Shown here: in pieces, positions 1 through 8,833 of the stretch | Numbering within the stretch: the first letter of the stretch is position 1 | Layout of the letters: every line of letters starts with the position of its first letter | From: Roseiarcus sp963758335 | GTDB taxonomy: Bacteria; Pseudomonadota; Alphaproteobacteria; Rhizobiales; Beijerinckiaceae | Assembly: GCA_963758335.1 (NCBI GenBank) | Contig: CAVWVF010000002.1 | Coordinates: 620,001-684,000 of the forward strand | Direction of reading: 5' to 3' | Length of the DNA: 64,000 nucleotides | The notes under the pieces: model-generated | Seen by the model: the letters and a program-made list of their open reading frames with translations, nothing else | The model's database searches: none | What the model was told of the DNA's origin: nothing | Position numbers and translations under genes: made by a program

Positions 1-130
1 GTCGTTCCTGCGCCAGCGCCCCGCGCTGTCGCTTCGCCTGAATGGGATCGGGTTCATGTTCTCGAATCTGGTTCTCCCTGGCGGGTCCCTTACCTCATTC
101 CTGCGCGCGCGGCGATCCGGGTTGCGGCGC

Positions 131-1027
131 TCAGCTCGCAGCCGTTCCAACCTGGAGCGAGGCGCGTTGCTCCAACTCCGCGACCGGGACCGGCGCGGGG
201 CGCGGCGAGGCTTGCGTCGCCCGCCTCTCGGCGAGCCTGCGAGCGGCGTCCGGATCGTGCGCCGGCAGATAGATCGTCGGCTGCGCGACTGCGAAGGCGC
301 GGATCGCGGCGAGCGTCGCCAACTCTGCGCTTTCATCGGCGCCCACGCCGTCTATCGTTCCGCTCAGCATCGTTGCTTCGTTGTACGACGCGTCGCCCGC
401 GATGAGGACAGTCGCGTCGCCATTCTCGACGATGATCGAAAGATGATCGCGGGTGTGGCCGGGCGTCGCGACCGCAACGACCGCGCCGTCGGCGGTCAAG
501 CGGCGGGAGCGCGCGAACGGCCCATAGAGGCCGCCGTCGAGGGCCAGCGGCTTCGGATCGAAGGACTTCGGCCATCTCTCTGGAAGGTAGCCGCGCAGCC
601 GCCCCGCGAGCCCGGACGCGACCTCGAGTTCGCCCGGACTGACCAGGACCTCACTGGTCGGAAAGGCGGCGAGGCCCCCGTCGTGGTCGATATGCATATG
701 CGTGAGGACGACGCGCTTCACATCGGCCGGGCCGATGCCGATCGCGCGAAGCTGCGGCCCCGCCTCCTCATCCGGTTCGATGTCGAACCGGACCGCGAGG
801 CGGAAATTGGGATGCCAGCGCGGCAGGCGCTTCAAGGCGGCGGAGACGCCCGTGTCGACCAGGACCACTCCGTCGCGATGCTCGATCGCGTAGGCGTAGG
901 TCGGCAGCCAGTCTGACCATTCCCTGTCGATCAGCGGCGCCAGCCGGCGCGCAAGGCCGTGACCCCTGCCGACGATCTGGCTCGCCTTGATCTGCACCCG
1001 GCCCGTCTGGATTGCATGAATGCGCAT
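131..1027 (-). CDS. Metallo-beta-lactamase-fold hydrolase, AHL-lactonase-like
   Basis: 298-residue protein of the metallo-beta-lactamase superfamily. The zinc-binding HxHxDH signature is visible as HMHIDHDGG from residue 110, and further metal-ligand regions follow at the TPGHTRDH and GDASYNEA segments. The N-terminal layout (residues 1-60, with LPTYAYAIEHRDGVVLVDTG) resembles the N-acyl-homoserine lactonase/AttM branch rather than beta-lactamases. That suggests a soluble lactonase or thioesterase-like hydrolase; the substrate cannot be read from sequence. The gene stands alone, with a palindromic repeat just upstream. Family assignment is firm, lactonase activity is inference. Confidence 0.8.
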   Translation of the reverse strand: MRIHAIQTGRVQIKASQIVGRGHGLARRLAPLIDREWSDWLPTYAYAIEHRDGVVLVDTGVSAALKRLPRWHPNFRLAVRFDIEPDEEAGPQLRAIGIGPADVKRVVLTHMHIDHDGGLAAFPTSEVLVSPGELEVASGLAGRLRGYLPERWPKSFDPKPLALDGGLYGPFARSRRLTADGAVVAVATPGHTRDHLSIIVENGDATVLIAGDASYNEATMLSGTIDGVGADESAELATLAAIRAFAVAQPTIYLPAHDPDAARRLAERRATQASPRPAPVPVAELEQRASLQVGTAAS

Positions 1028-1042
1028 GGGCGTCTCCTTGTC

Positions 1043-1124
1043 GTCATCGCGACCCCGAGCGCAGCGAGGGGGAAGCGATCCACGAGATGAAGGGCAGTGG
1101 CGTCGCTTCGCTCCTCGCGATGAC
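1043..1124. repeat. REP-type palindromic repeat
   Basis: The stretch opens with GTCATCGCGA and closes with its reverse complement TCGCGATGAC, with imperfectly complementary sequence between. The same GTCATCGCGA/GCGATCCA vocabulary recurs at 61690-62045. It lies between the 5' end of the hydrolase gene and the end of the DUF4260 remnant. I read it as a repetitive extragenic palindrome. Confidence 0.6.
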
Positions 1125-1128
1125 GACC

Positions 1129-1445
1129 CTAGCGGCCGATTCGGCCGAGATGGGTGTCGCCGAAGCCGATCGGATAATTGAGGCCGTAGCCGAGCGCGCG
1201 GTAGTGTGCGCGATGTTGTAGGTGCCTGCGCCGATCCGCACGCCCATCAGATAGCCGAGCATGGCGACGTCAGGCGCGAGAAAGAGAACCGCAAACAGCG
1301 GCCAGTAAAAGCCGGCATGGGTGTAGAGCGCCGCCGAGATCGCGAAGGCTGCGGCTCCTTCGAGCCGAAGGATCGCGCGCGCCCATCCCGACGCGACGCC
1401 CGAGGACGCCGGAGAACCGACGTCGAGACTGAGAACTGCGGCCAT
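1129..1445 (-). pseudogene. DUF4260 membrane protein, internally deleted
   Basis: From the ATG at 1445 the frame encodes a small membrane protein with ILRLEGAAAFAISAALYTHAGF, FAVLFLAPDVAMLGYLMG and YNIAHT, typical of DUF4260 proteins. At about 1203 the homology jumps frame to YRALGYGLNYPIGFGDTHLGRIGR and a TAG stop at 1129, which is the usual C-terminus of the family. Roughly 30-40 residues (one membrane helix) appear to be missing at the joint, together with a frame change. The gene is divergent from the LysR gene at 1561. I call it a deletion-inactivated gene of unknown function. Confidence 0.6.
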
Positions 1446-1560
1446 CGAACCCTCCGCTCTCGACGGCGCGGCGGCGGGCGCCGTCCAACAGGGGCAAAGG
1501 TAGGGCGCCGAAAGCTCCTGCGGAATTGCATATTGTTCTTGACCAGCTATACAATTTCGT

Positions 1561-2499
1561 ATGGGACGCCGAGAACCCTCCTGGGACGAATTGCGCACCT
1601 TCTTCGAGGTCGCGCGCGACGGCACCCTGTCCGGCGCAGCGCGAAGGCTCGGGATCACCCAGCCGACCGTCGGCCGCCACATCGATGCGCTGGAGGACGC
1701 GCTCGGCCTCACGCTGTTCACCCGCTCGTCGCGCGGATTGACGGCGACGCCCGCCGCGCTCGCGCTCGCGCCACACGGCGAAGCGATGTCGATGGCGGCC
1801 GCGGCGCTCGCCCGTTCGGCCTCCTCGGAAGCGGCGCTCGATCAGGGCGTGGTTCGCGTGACGGCGAGCGAGATCGTCGGCTGCGAGGTGCTGCCCCCGA
1901 TCTTCGCCGGCTTTCATGCGCGACATCCGGGCGTCGCCATCGAGCTCGCCGACACCAACCGCAACGAGGATCTGGCGCGCGGCGACGCCGACATCGCGGT
2001 GCGCATGGTCCGTCCGACGCAGAGCGGGCTCGTCGCGCGGCGCATCGGGTCCGCGCGCATCGGCCTTTACGCGCACCGCGACTATTGCGCCCGCTTTGGC
2101 GCGCCGCGCTCCCTCGCCGATCTGCCGCATCACTGCGTCATCGGCTTCGATCGCGACAGCCGGTCCTTTCGTTCGGCAGGGGCGTTCGCCCGCGAGCTGA
2201 AGCGCACGGACTTCGGCTTTCGCTGCGACAGCGACGTCGCGCAACTCGCTGCGCTGCGGGCAGGCGTCGGCATCGGCGGCTGCCAGGAAGGGATCGCGCG
2301 CCGCTCGAAGGACCTCGTGCCGATCCTGCCGAGGGCGTTGCAGATCGCGCTCGAGGTCTGGCTCGTCATGCACCGCGATCTGAAGTCGACCTCGCGCGTG
2401 CGGCTCATGTTCGACTGGCTGGCCGAGGGCCTCTCGGACTATGTCAAGGGCAAGTCCGTCCTTGCAAGGAGAACTGAGTCCCCGGCAGATTCTGACTGA
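1561..2499 (+). CDS. LysR-family transcriptional regulator
   Basis: 312-residue LysR-type regulator. Residues 6-65 form the winged helix-turn-helix (WDELRTFFEVARDGTLSGAARRL, then QPTVGRHIDALEDALG). Residues 95-300 form the periplasmic-binding-like effector domain, with the usual start VRVTASEIVGCEVLPPI. Transcription is divergent from the DUF4260 remnant 115 bp away, so that gene is the likely original target, as LysR genes often control a divergent neighbour. The ATG at 1561 sets the HTH at the normal distance from the N-terminus. The effector is unknown. Confidence 0.88.
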   Translation: MGRREPSWDELRTFFEVARDGTLSGAARRLGITQPTVGRHIDALEDALGLTLFTRSSRGLTATPAALALAPHGEAMSMAAAALARSASSEAALDQGVVRVTASEIVGCEVLPPIFAGFHARHPGVAIELADTNRNEDLARGDADIAVRMVRPTQSGLVARRIGSARIGLYAHRDYCARFGAPRSLADLPHHCVIGFDRDSRSFRSAGAFARELKRTDFGFRCDSDVAQLAALRAGVGIGGCQEGIARRSKDLVPILPRALQIALEVWLVMHRDLKSTSRVRLMFDWLAEGLSDYVKGKSVLARRTESPADSD

Positions 2500-2555
2500 G
2501 CCGCGATCGGAACAAAGCCGGCCTCCGCGCCGCCGTGGAGAAGCGCGAATTTGCT

Positions 2556-2645
2556 CTACTCGGAGCGAGCGACCTTTAGAACGAGGACGGCGAGCCGATC
2601 CGCCGCGTCCGGCGCGGCGGCCGGCTTCGCGAACTCCGTCGGCTC
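2556..2645 (-). pseudogene. murG-like 3' tail fragment
   Basis: Read on the minus strand, this short stretch ends in AAAPDAADRLAVLVLKVARSE and a stop, matching the last residues of the intact MurG in this window (AAGVPDAADRLAEIVRQIARPN at 4120). About 26 bases (GCGAGCCGATCCGCCGCGTC and flanks) are identical between 2590 and 4150. No more of MurG is recognisable upstream. It looks like a leftover of a duplication or rearrangement at the end of the dcw cluster. Confidence 0.5.
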
Positions 2646-2789
2646 TCGAGCTGTCCAGCTCGGTGTCCCGCCGCGGGCCTCAAATTCGCGGCGCCAAACA
2701 GAAGAGACCGATCGAATAGGGCGATCCTCGCGAGTGTTCTCCCAATCGCCGCCGCTGCGAGCGGTGGGATCCACATTGGGAGGTTTGCG

Positions 2790-3915
2790 ATGACTGCCAG
2801 CGTAGCCGAACTCCTGGGCGACCATCTCATCAACGGCAACTCGTTCATGCAGACGAACCTGGTCTCCGACGGCACCGTTCCGGCCGAGACCATCGATCCA
2901 AACCTGATCAATCCTTGCGGAATCTCCTCCCCCGGGCCAGGGGGGCCTTTCTGGATATCGGACAACAACGCCGGCGTGACGACGTTCTACAACGGCGACG
3001 GCACGAAGGACGGCCAGGTTGCGATCGCCGGGCCGCCCGGATCGACCATAGCCGGGACCCCGACGGGCCAGGTCTTCAACTCCTCTGGGACGGGGTTCGA
3101 CATTTCGCAAAACGGCAAGACCGCGTCCGCCCTTTTCATCTTCGCGACTGAGGATGGCACGATCTCCGGATGGAATCCGAACGTGAACCCCGCAAGCTCG
3201 GTCATCGCCGTCGACAATTCCAAGGGAGGCAGTCCAGGCGACGGCGCCGTCTACAAGGGGCTCGCGATCGGCAAGACCGAAGACGGAACCTTCCTCTACG
3301 CCGCCAACTTCCGCAACGGCTCGGTCGACGTGTTCAACTCGCAGTTCCAGCTGGTGAAGAGCTTCACCGACCCGACCGTCCCCGACGGATAAGCGCCTTT
3401 CAATGTCCAGGTTCTGGGCGGTAAGCTGTTCGTCACGTTCGCGCAGCAAGACGCCACCAGGCACGACGACGTTTCGGGCCCAGGCCACGGCTTCGTCGAC
3501 GAATTCAGCCTGGAAGGACGTATGATCGAACGGGTGGCGTCGCGCGGGCCGCTGAATTCGCCTTGGGGACTGGCGATCGCGCCGCAGGGCTTCGGAGAGT
3601 TCTCCGGGGACCTGCTCGTCGGCAATTTCGGCGACGGCACCATCAACATCTTTCAACCCGACGACCGATCAATTCCTCGGCAAACTGGACAGGCCCAGTG
3701 GCGAGCCGTTTCACGTCACCGATCTCTGGGCGCTCAAGGCAAGCGGCGACCAAATCCTGTTCACCGCGGGCCTCGCGGACGAAGCCCATGGCCTGTTCGG
3801 CTCGCTGTCTGCGACTCTCGCGTCGGATCCGTTGATGGCGAGCATGACGGGCGCGCAGTCCAGCTGGGGCTCGCAATCGATTGGCATGTCGCCGGAGCAT
3901 TCCGGGCGATATTGA
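2790..3915 (+). pseudogene. TIGR03118-family beta-propeller-like protein, broken
   Basis: Three pieces of one protein can be read in order. The first, from the ATG at 2790, contains NLINPCGISSPGPGGPFWISDNNAG and GTISGWNPNVNP and ends at an in-frame TAA (3390-3392) where PDG should continue to APFNVQVLGGKLFVTFA. The same frame then runs to GTINIFQP, where one extra T (about 3651-3653) shifts it; the correct frame resumes as TDQFLGKLDRPSGEP and ends at TGA 3915. The composition matches the TIGR03118 family, extracytoplasmic proteins of unknown function. One nonsense codon and one +1 indel make it a pseudogene unless the sequence is wrong. Confidence 0.65.
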
Positions 3916-4119
3916 GTTACCTAGACCCCTGACTCTGCGCGCTCCGGCCTCAGCCCCGTTCGGAGAGTAGTGACGGCGCGCGCCGCGTGCGACAAACGAC
4001 AGGCTCGCGGCAATTCATGTCGCCGCGATCGACGTAGGCTTGCGCGGGTTCGCGCCATCGCGCATCGCCAGATCGCGGCAGGTCTGGGGCACCGCAGCGT
4101 CCGTGCCGGATCGCCCGCC

Positions 4120-5220
4120 CTAGTTCGGCCGCGCGATCTGGCGCACGATCTCGGCGAGCCGATCCGCCGCGTCCGGCACGCCGGCCGCCTTCGCCGCCTT
4201 GGCTGAGGCGGCGAGCTTCGCCGGCGAAGCGAGCGCTTCGCGCAGAATCGCGGCGAGCCGCTCGGGCGTGAATTCCGCCTGCAGCACGACGACGGCGCCG
4301 CCGGCGGCGGCGAGCGCCGCCGCGTTGGCCGCCTGATCCTGATCGAGGGCGTGCGGGAACGGCACCAGCACCGAGGGGCGGCCGATGACGGCGAGCTCGG
4401 AGACGGTCGAAGCGCCCGCCCGGCCGACGACGAGATGCGAAGCGGCGATCCGCGCCGGCAGATCGGCGAAAAACTCCGCGATTTCGACCGGAAACTTCAT
4501 CCGCGCGCAGGCCGCCGCGACCCGCGCCTTGTCCTCTCCCCGCGCCTGCTGGGTGAGGCGGACCCATTGTCGCTCATCGGCGCTGAGCAGCGCGAGAGCC
4601 TCCGGAACGACGTCGGCCATCACCCGCGCGCCCTGCGACCCGCCGGTCACGAGCAGGTTGAGACTCTTGCCGGCGAGGTCCGGATAAGGCGTTTCGGCCG
4701 CCGCCAGCACCGCAGGCCGGACCGGATTGCCGGTAAAACGCGTCTTCGCCTTCGTCGCCGCGTCCACACCTTTGAGCTCCGGAAAGCCACAAGCGATGAG
4801 AGAGACGCGGGAGCTCAGGAAGCGGTTGGCCCGCCCCATCACCGCGTTCTGCTCGTGCAGGATGGTCGGGATCCGCAGGAGCGAGGCCGCCAGGACCGGC
4901 GGCACCGTCGGGTAGCCGCCGAAGCCGACGACGGCTCGAGGCCTGATCCGTCTCAATTTCGCGAGCGCCGCGGCGACGCCGGCGCCGAGCGTCACGGCCG
5001 CCCGCGCCTTGTTGAGCGCGCCGTCGCCCGTCGTGGTGGCGGAAGGAAAGGCGTGAATGGCGCGGGCGGGAAAATCACGTCCGAATTTGAGCGCCCGATC
5101 GTCGGTCGCGAGCTCCACCTCGGCCCCGAGCGTGCTCAGCGCCGCGGCAAGCGCGGCGGCCGGAAAGAGATGGCCGCCGGTACCCCCGGCGACCAGCAGT
5201 ATGCACCGTCCTGCGTTCAT
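4120..5220 (-). CDS. murG: UDP-GlcNAc--lipid I N-acetylglucosaminyltransferase MurG
   Basis: 366-residue GT28 glycosyltransferase that adds GlcNAc to lipid I to make lipid II on the inner face of the membrane. The N-terminal glycine-rich loop LLVAGGTGGHLFPA, the acceptor-side GFGGYPTVPPVLAA and HEQNAVMGRANRFL, and the C-terminal donor motif GRAGASTVSELAVIGRPSVLVPFP are all present. The start overlaps the ftsW stop by 4 bases, so the two are translationally coupled. It is the last gene of this dcw run: murC, which normally follows in alphaproteobacteria, is absent. Confidence 0.96.
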   Translation of the reverse strand: MNAGRCILLVAGGTGGHLFPAAALAAALSTLGAEVELATDDRALKFGRDFPARAIHAFPSATTTGDGALNKARAAVTLGAGVAAALAKLRRIRPRAVVGFGGYPTVPPVLAASLLRIPTILHEQNAVMGRANRFLSSRVSLIACGFPELKGVDAATKAKTRFTGNPVRPAVLAAAETPYPDLAGKSLNLLVTGGSQGARVMADVVPEALALLSADERQWVRLTQQARGEDKARVAAACARMKFPVEIAEFFADLPARIAASHLVVGRAGASTVSELAVIGRPSVLVPFPHALDQDQAANAAALAAAGGAVVVLQAEFTPERLAAILREALASPAKLAASAKAAKAAGVPDAADRLAEIVRQIARPN

Positions 5221-6359
5221 TCCGCCGCGACCAGATGATGCTGCATTTCGACGATCGGCCGTCTGCGTGTCGCGGCGAGCAGAAAGCCCATGCCGAGCCC
5301 GAGCGCGAGCAGCGACGAGCCGCCGTAGGAGATGAAAGGTAGGGTCATGCCCTTGGCCGGCATGGCGCGAAGATTGACCGCCATGTTGATCCAGCTCTGC
5401 ACGCCGAACATGATCGTCATTCCGGCCGCGACGAAACGGCAGAACGGATCCTGGTTGCGCGAGGCGAGAATGAGGCCGCGCAGCACGACGAAGCCAAAGA
5501 GCAGGATCAGCGCCATGCAGGCGATCATGCCGAACTCCTCGCCGGTGACGGCGAAGACGAAATCCGTATGCGCGTCGGGGAGGATGCGCTTGTAGACACC
5601 CTCCCCCGGCCCGCGCCCGAGCCAGCCGCCGGAGAGAATGCTCTGCAGGGCGGTGTCGACCTGGAATGTGTCGACGACGCCGCCGGTCGCGTCGGGGTCG
5701 ATGAAGCGCAGCACGCGCTCATGCACGTGCGGCGACAGCTTGTAGGCCGCGAATCCGCCTGCGACGCCGAGCCCGCCGACCCCCGCCACCCAGAACCAGT
5801 GCAGTCCGGCCATGAAGAACAGCGACGCCCAGACGATCGATACCAGCATCGTCTGACCGAAATCGGGTTCGAGGATCAGCGGCGCGATCGTCAGCGGCAG
5901 AATGAGGAAGGACAGGACCTTCGCCAGAATCGCGGTCGGCGATTTGTGTCCGCCTTCGGTGAAGGCCCAGGCCGCCAGAACGACGAAGGCGGGCTTGATG
6001 AACTCCGACGGCTGGAGGCCGAAGATCCAGCGCCGCGCCCCCTTGACCTCCGCACCGAACAGAAGGGCGAGCACGATCAGCCCGAACGAGAAGATGAACA
6101 GCAGCAGCGCCGCGCGGCGCACGTGCCGGGGCGACAGGAACGACGTCGCGATCATCAGGATCACCGTCGGAACCAACATCAAGGCCTGCCGGTCGACGAA
6201 ATGGAGCGTCGAAAGGTTGAGTCGCTCGGCGACGGCGGGGCTCGCCGCCAACGCCATGACGAGGCCGATCACCATCAGCGCTCCAAAGGAGCCGAGCAGC
6301 CAGCGATCGACGGTGCGCATCCAATCGGCGACGGGGCCGCGTTCCGCTCTCGACACCAT
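5217..6359 (-). CDS. ftsW: Lipid II polymerase / division protein FtsW
   Basis: 380-residue polytopic SEDS-family protein acting in the divisome as peptidoglycan glycosyltransferase with FtsI. SEDS landmarks include GAEVKGARRWI, QPSEFIKPA, GEGVYKRILPDAHTDFVFAVTGEEFG and, near the end, PFISYGGSSLLA. I chose the ATG at 6359 (MVSRAERGPVADWMRTVDRW): it lies 2 bases past the murD stop and gives the short cytoplasmic N-terminus usual for FtsW; upstream in-frame codons fall inside murD. It is coupled to murG by a 4-base overlap. Confidence 0.95.
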   Translation of the reverse strand: MVSRAERGPVADWMRTVDRWLLGSFGALMVIGLVMALAASPAVAERLNLSTLHFVDRQALMLVPTVILMIATSFLSPRHVRRAALLLFIFSFGLIVLALLFGAEVKGARRWIFGLQPSEFIKPAFVVLAAWAFTEGGHKSPTAILAKVLSFLILPLTIAPLILEPDFGQTMLVSIVWASLFFMAGLHWFWVAGVGGLGVAGGFAAYKLSPHVHERVLRFIDPDATGGVVDTFQVDTALQSILSGGWLGRGPGEGVYKRILPDAHTDFVFAVTGEEFGMIACMALILLFGFVVLRGLILASRNQDPFCRFVAAGMTIMFGVQSWINMAVNLRAMPAKGMTLPFISYGGSSLLALGLGMGFLLAATRRRPIVEMQHHLVAAE

Positions 6360-6361
6360 GT

Positions 6362-7747
6362 CTATGCATCCCCCTGCAGGAGCTTGGCGACGGCGAGACG
6401 GAACGCCTCGCCGCGCGCCTCGAAATTGGCGAACTGATCGAACGAGGCGCATGACGGCGACAGCAGAACGACGGGCTCGTCCGCGCCCGATCGCCGAGCG
6501 TCGCGCGCGGCGGCTTCGGTTGCCGCGTCGAGCGTCCCGCATCGCTCATATGGAACGGCGCCGGCGAGCGTTCTCGCGAACGCGTCCGTCGCTTCGCCGA
6601 TGAGATAGGCCTTCGCTACGCGCGGATAGAGCGGTCGAAGCGGCTCGATCCCGCCCTCCTTCGGCTTCCCGCCGAGAATCCAGTGGATGTCGCGAAACAA
6701 CTCGAGCGCCTTTTCCGCCGCATCGGCGTTGGTCGCCTTCGAGTCGTTGATGAAGAGAACCCGTCCCCGCCGCCCGACCTCTTCCATGCGGTGCGCGAGC
6801 CCGGGAAAGGATCCAAGGGCCTCGGCGATCCTCTCGGCCGCGACGCCGAGCGCACGCGCGGCGGCATAGGCGAAGGCGGCGTTCTGACCGTTGTGCGCGC
6901 CGCGCAGCGCTCGCGCGCCGGCGAGGTCGACCGACGCCTTGGCTTCGGTTCGCGCGGCGACTCGGCGGTCGCGAACGAGCACGTCGGCGAGCGGCGAATC
7001 GTCTCCGGAGACGGCGACGACGCGGGGCGGGGCGGGGCGTGCCTTCAGCCGCGCACAGATCTCCCGGCAGAGGTCGTCGTCGACCCCGACCAGCGCGATC
7101 TCGGATCGCGCGACGAGCCGCTCCTTGATCGCCGCGTAGCGTGCAAGATCGCCGTGCCGGTCGAGATGGTCGGGGGTGATGTTGATGAGCAGGCCGACGC
7201 TCGGAGCGAGCGATGGGGAAAGGTCGATCTGGTAGGACGAGCATTCGACCACGTGGGTCCGGTTCTCGGCCGGCGGCGGCAGATCGAGGACCGGCACGCC
7301 GATGTTGCCGCCGAGCGCGATGACATGACCCGCCTCCTTCAGCACGTGAGCGATCAGCGCCGTCGTGGTCGACTTGCCGTTGGTCCCGGTGATCGCGACG
7401 AACGGCGCGCGCGGCGCGCGGGCGGCGCGTTCGCGGACGAAGAGCTCGATGTCGCCGACGATCGGCACGCCCGCGTCGCGGGCGCGCTCGACCGTCCAGT
7501 GAGGTTTCGGGTGCGTCAGCGGCGCGCCGGGCGACAGCACGAGAAACCTGAAGGAGCGCCAGTCGGCCTCGGCGAGATCGACGAGTCGGAAACCGGCGGC
7601 GGCCGCCCGTTCCCGCGCCTTTTCGCTGTCGTCCCAGACCACGGCTTCGGCACCGCCCTCGACGAGCGCATGGACCGTCGACAGCCCCGATCCGCCGAGA
7701 CCGAACACGGCGACCTTCTGCCCGCGCAGGGTTTCGACCGGCGTCAT
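6362..7747 (-). CDS. murD: UDP-MurNAc-L-alanine--D-glutamate ligase MurD
   Basis: 461-residue cytoplasmic Mur ligase that adds D-glutamate to UDP-MurNAc-L-Ala. The N-terminal Rossmann-like UDP-binding region has VFGLGGSGLSTVHAL. The ATP-binding P-loop is ITGTNGKSTTTALIAH, the central domain contains TPDHLDRHGDLARYAAIK, and the C-terminal domain carries NDSKATNADAAEKAL and LLSPSCASFDQFANFEARG. The gene starts 3 bases after the mraY stop and ends 2 bases before the ftsW start, within the uninterrupted dcw operon. Confidence 0.96.
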   Translation of the reverse strand: MTPVETLRGQKVAVFGLGGSGLSTVHALVEGGAEAVVWDDSEKARERAAAAGFRLVDLAEADWRSFRFLVLSPGAPLTHPKPHWTVERARDAGVPIVGDIELFVRERAARAPRAPFVAITGTNGKSTTTALIAHVLKEAGHVIALGGNIGVPVLDLPPPAENRTHVVECSSYQIDLSPSLAPSVGLLINITPDHLDRHGDLARYAAIKERLVARSEIALVGVDDDLCREICARLKARPAPPRVVAVSGDDSPLADVLVRDRRVAARTEAKASVDLAGARALRGAHNGQNAAFAYAAARALGVAAERIAEALGSFPGLAHRMEEVGRRGRVLFINDSKATNADAAEKALELFRDIHWILGGKPKEGGIEPLRPLYPRVAKAYLIGEATDAFARTLAGAVPYERCGTLDAATEAAARDARRSGADEPVVLLSPSCASFDQFANFEARGEAFRLAVAKLLQGDA

Positions 7748-7750
7748 GGG

Positions 7751-8833
7751 TCACCTCAGCTTGAGCGAGGCGAGGCCGACCATCGCCAGCACGAAGGCGA
7801 TGATCCAGAAGCGCATGACGATCTGCGGCTCCGACCAGCCGAGCTGCTCGAAGTGATGATGGATCGGCGCCATGCGGAACACGCGCTTGCCGGTCATCCG
7901 GAACGAGATCACCTGCACGATGACCGACACCGCCTCCATCACGAACAGGCCGCCGATCACCGCCAGCACGATCTCGTGCTTGACCGCCACCGCCATCGCG
8001 CCGAGCAGCCCGCCGAGCGCCAGAGAGCCGGTGTCTCCCATGAAGATCTGGGCCGGCGGGGCGTTGAACCACAGGAAGCCGACGCCCGCACCGATCAGCG
8101 CGCCGCAGACCACCATCAGGTCGCCTGCGAAGGGAACGTGGTTGATGAGGAGGTAATGCGAGTAGATGGCGCTGCCGACCAGATAGGAGATGAGGCCGAG
8201 CGTCGCTGCGGCGATCATCACCGGCACGATCGCCAAACCGTCGAGGCCGTCGGTCAGATTGACCGCATTGCCGAAAGCGACGATCACGAACGGGCCGAAC
8301 AACAGAAAGCCCCAGCCGAAATCGAGGACGAATCCGTTGACGAACGGCAGGGCGAGCGAGCTCGCGCCGGCGCCGCCGACGCGCATCAGGGCGTAACACG
8401 CGATCGCGGCGATGCCATATTCGGCCGCCAGACGCGCGCGGCCGGAAAAGCCGTTATGCGACTGCTTCGTCACTTTCAGATAATCGTCGTAGAAGCCGAT
8501 CGCCGCGAAGCCGAAGGTGACGAACAGCACGATCCAGACATAGGGGCTCTCGAGATTGGCCCACAGCAGCGCGGACGCGAACAGGCCGAATAGGATCATC
8601 AGGCCGCCCATGGTGGGCGTCCCCTTCTTGGTCAGAAGATGTGAGGCTGGACCGTCGAGTCGGATCGGTTGGCCCTTGCCCTGCTTGAGCCGGAGCGCGG
8701 AGATGATCGCCGGACCGAAGAAGAAGACGAGGAAGAGGCCCGTTGCCGCCGCGCCGAGCGTGCGGAAGGTGAGATAGCGGAACAAGTGGAATGCGCCCGG
8801 CAGGTGAGGGAGGTCGGCGAGCCAGGTCAGCAT
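7751..8833 (-). CDS. mraY: Phospho-N-acetylmuramoyl-pentapeptide transferase MraY
   Basis: 360-residue integral membrane enzyme that transfers phospho-MurNAc-pentapeptide to undecaprenyl phosphate to make lipid I. Family signatures: the cytoplasmic KKGTPTMGGLMIL, FYDDYLKVTKQSHNG with the acidic pair, NAVNLTDGLDGLA, and the C-terminal MAPIHHHFEQLGWSE. About ten hydrophobic helices can be counted. It overlaps the end of murF by 7 bases, so translation is coupled. Confidence 0.97.
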   Translation of the reverse strand: MLTWLADLPHLPGAFHLFRYLTFRTLGAAATGLFLVFFFGPAIISALRLKQGKGQPIRLDGPASHLLTKKGTPTMGGLMILFGLFASALLWANLESPYVWIVLFVTFGFAAIGFYDDYLKVTKQSHNGFSGRARLAAEYGIAAIACYALMRVGGAGASSLALPFVNGFVLDFGWGFLLFGPFVIVAFGNAVNLTDGLDGLAIVPVMIAAATLGLISYLVGSAIYSHYLLINHVPFAGDLMVVCGALIGAGVGFLWFNAPPAQIFMGDTGSLALGGLLGAMAVAVKHEIVLAVIGGLFVMEAVSVIVQVISFRMTGKRVFRMAPIHHHFEQLGWSEPQIVMRFWIIAFVLAMVGLASLKLR

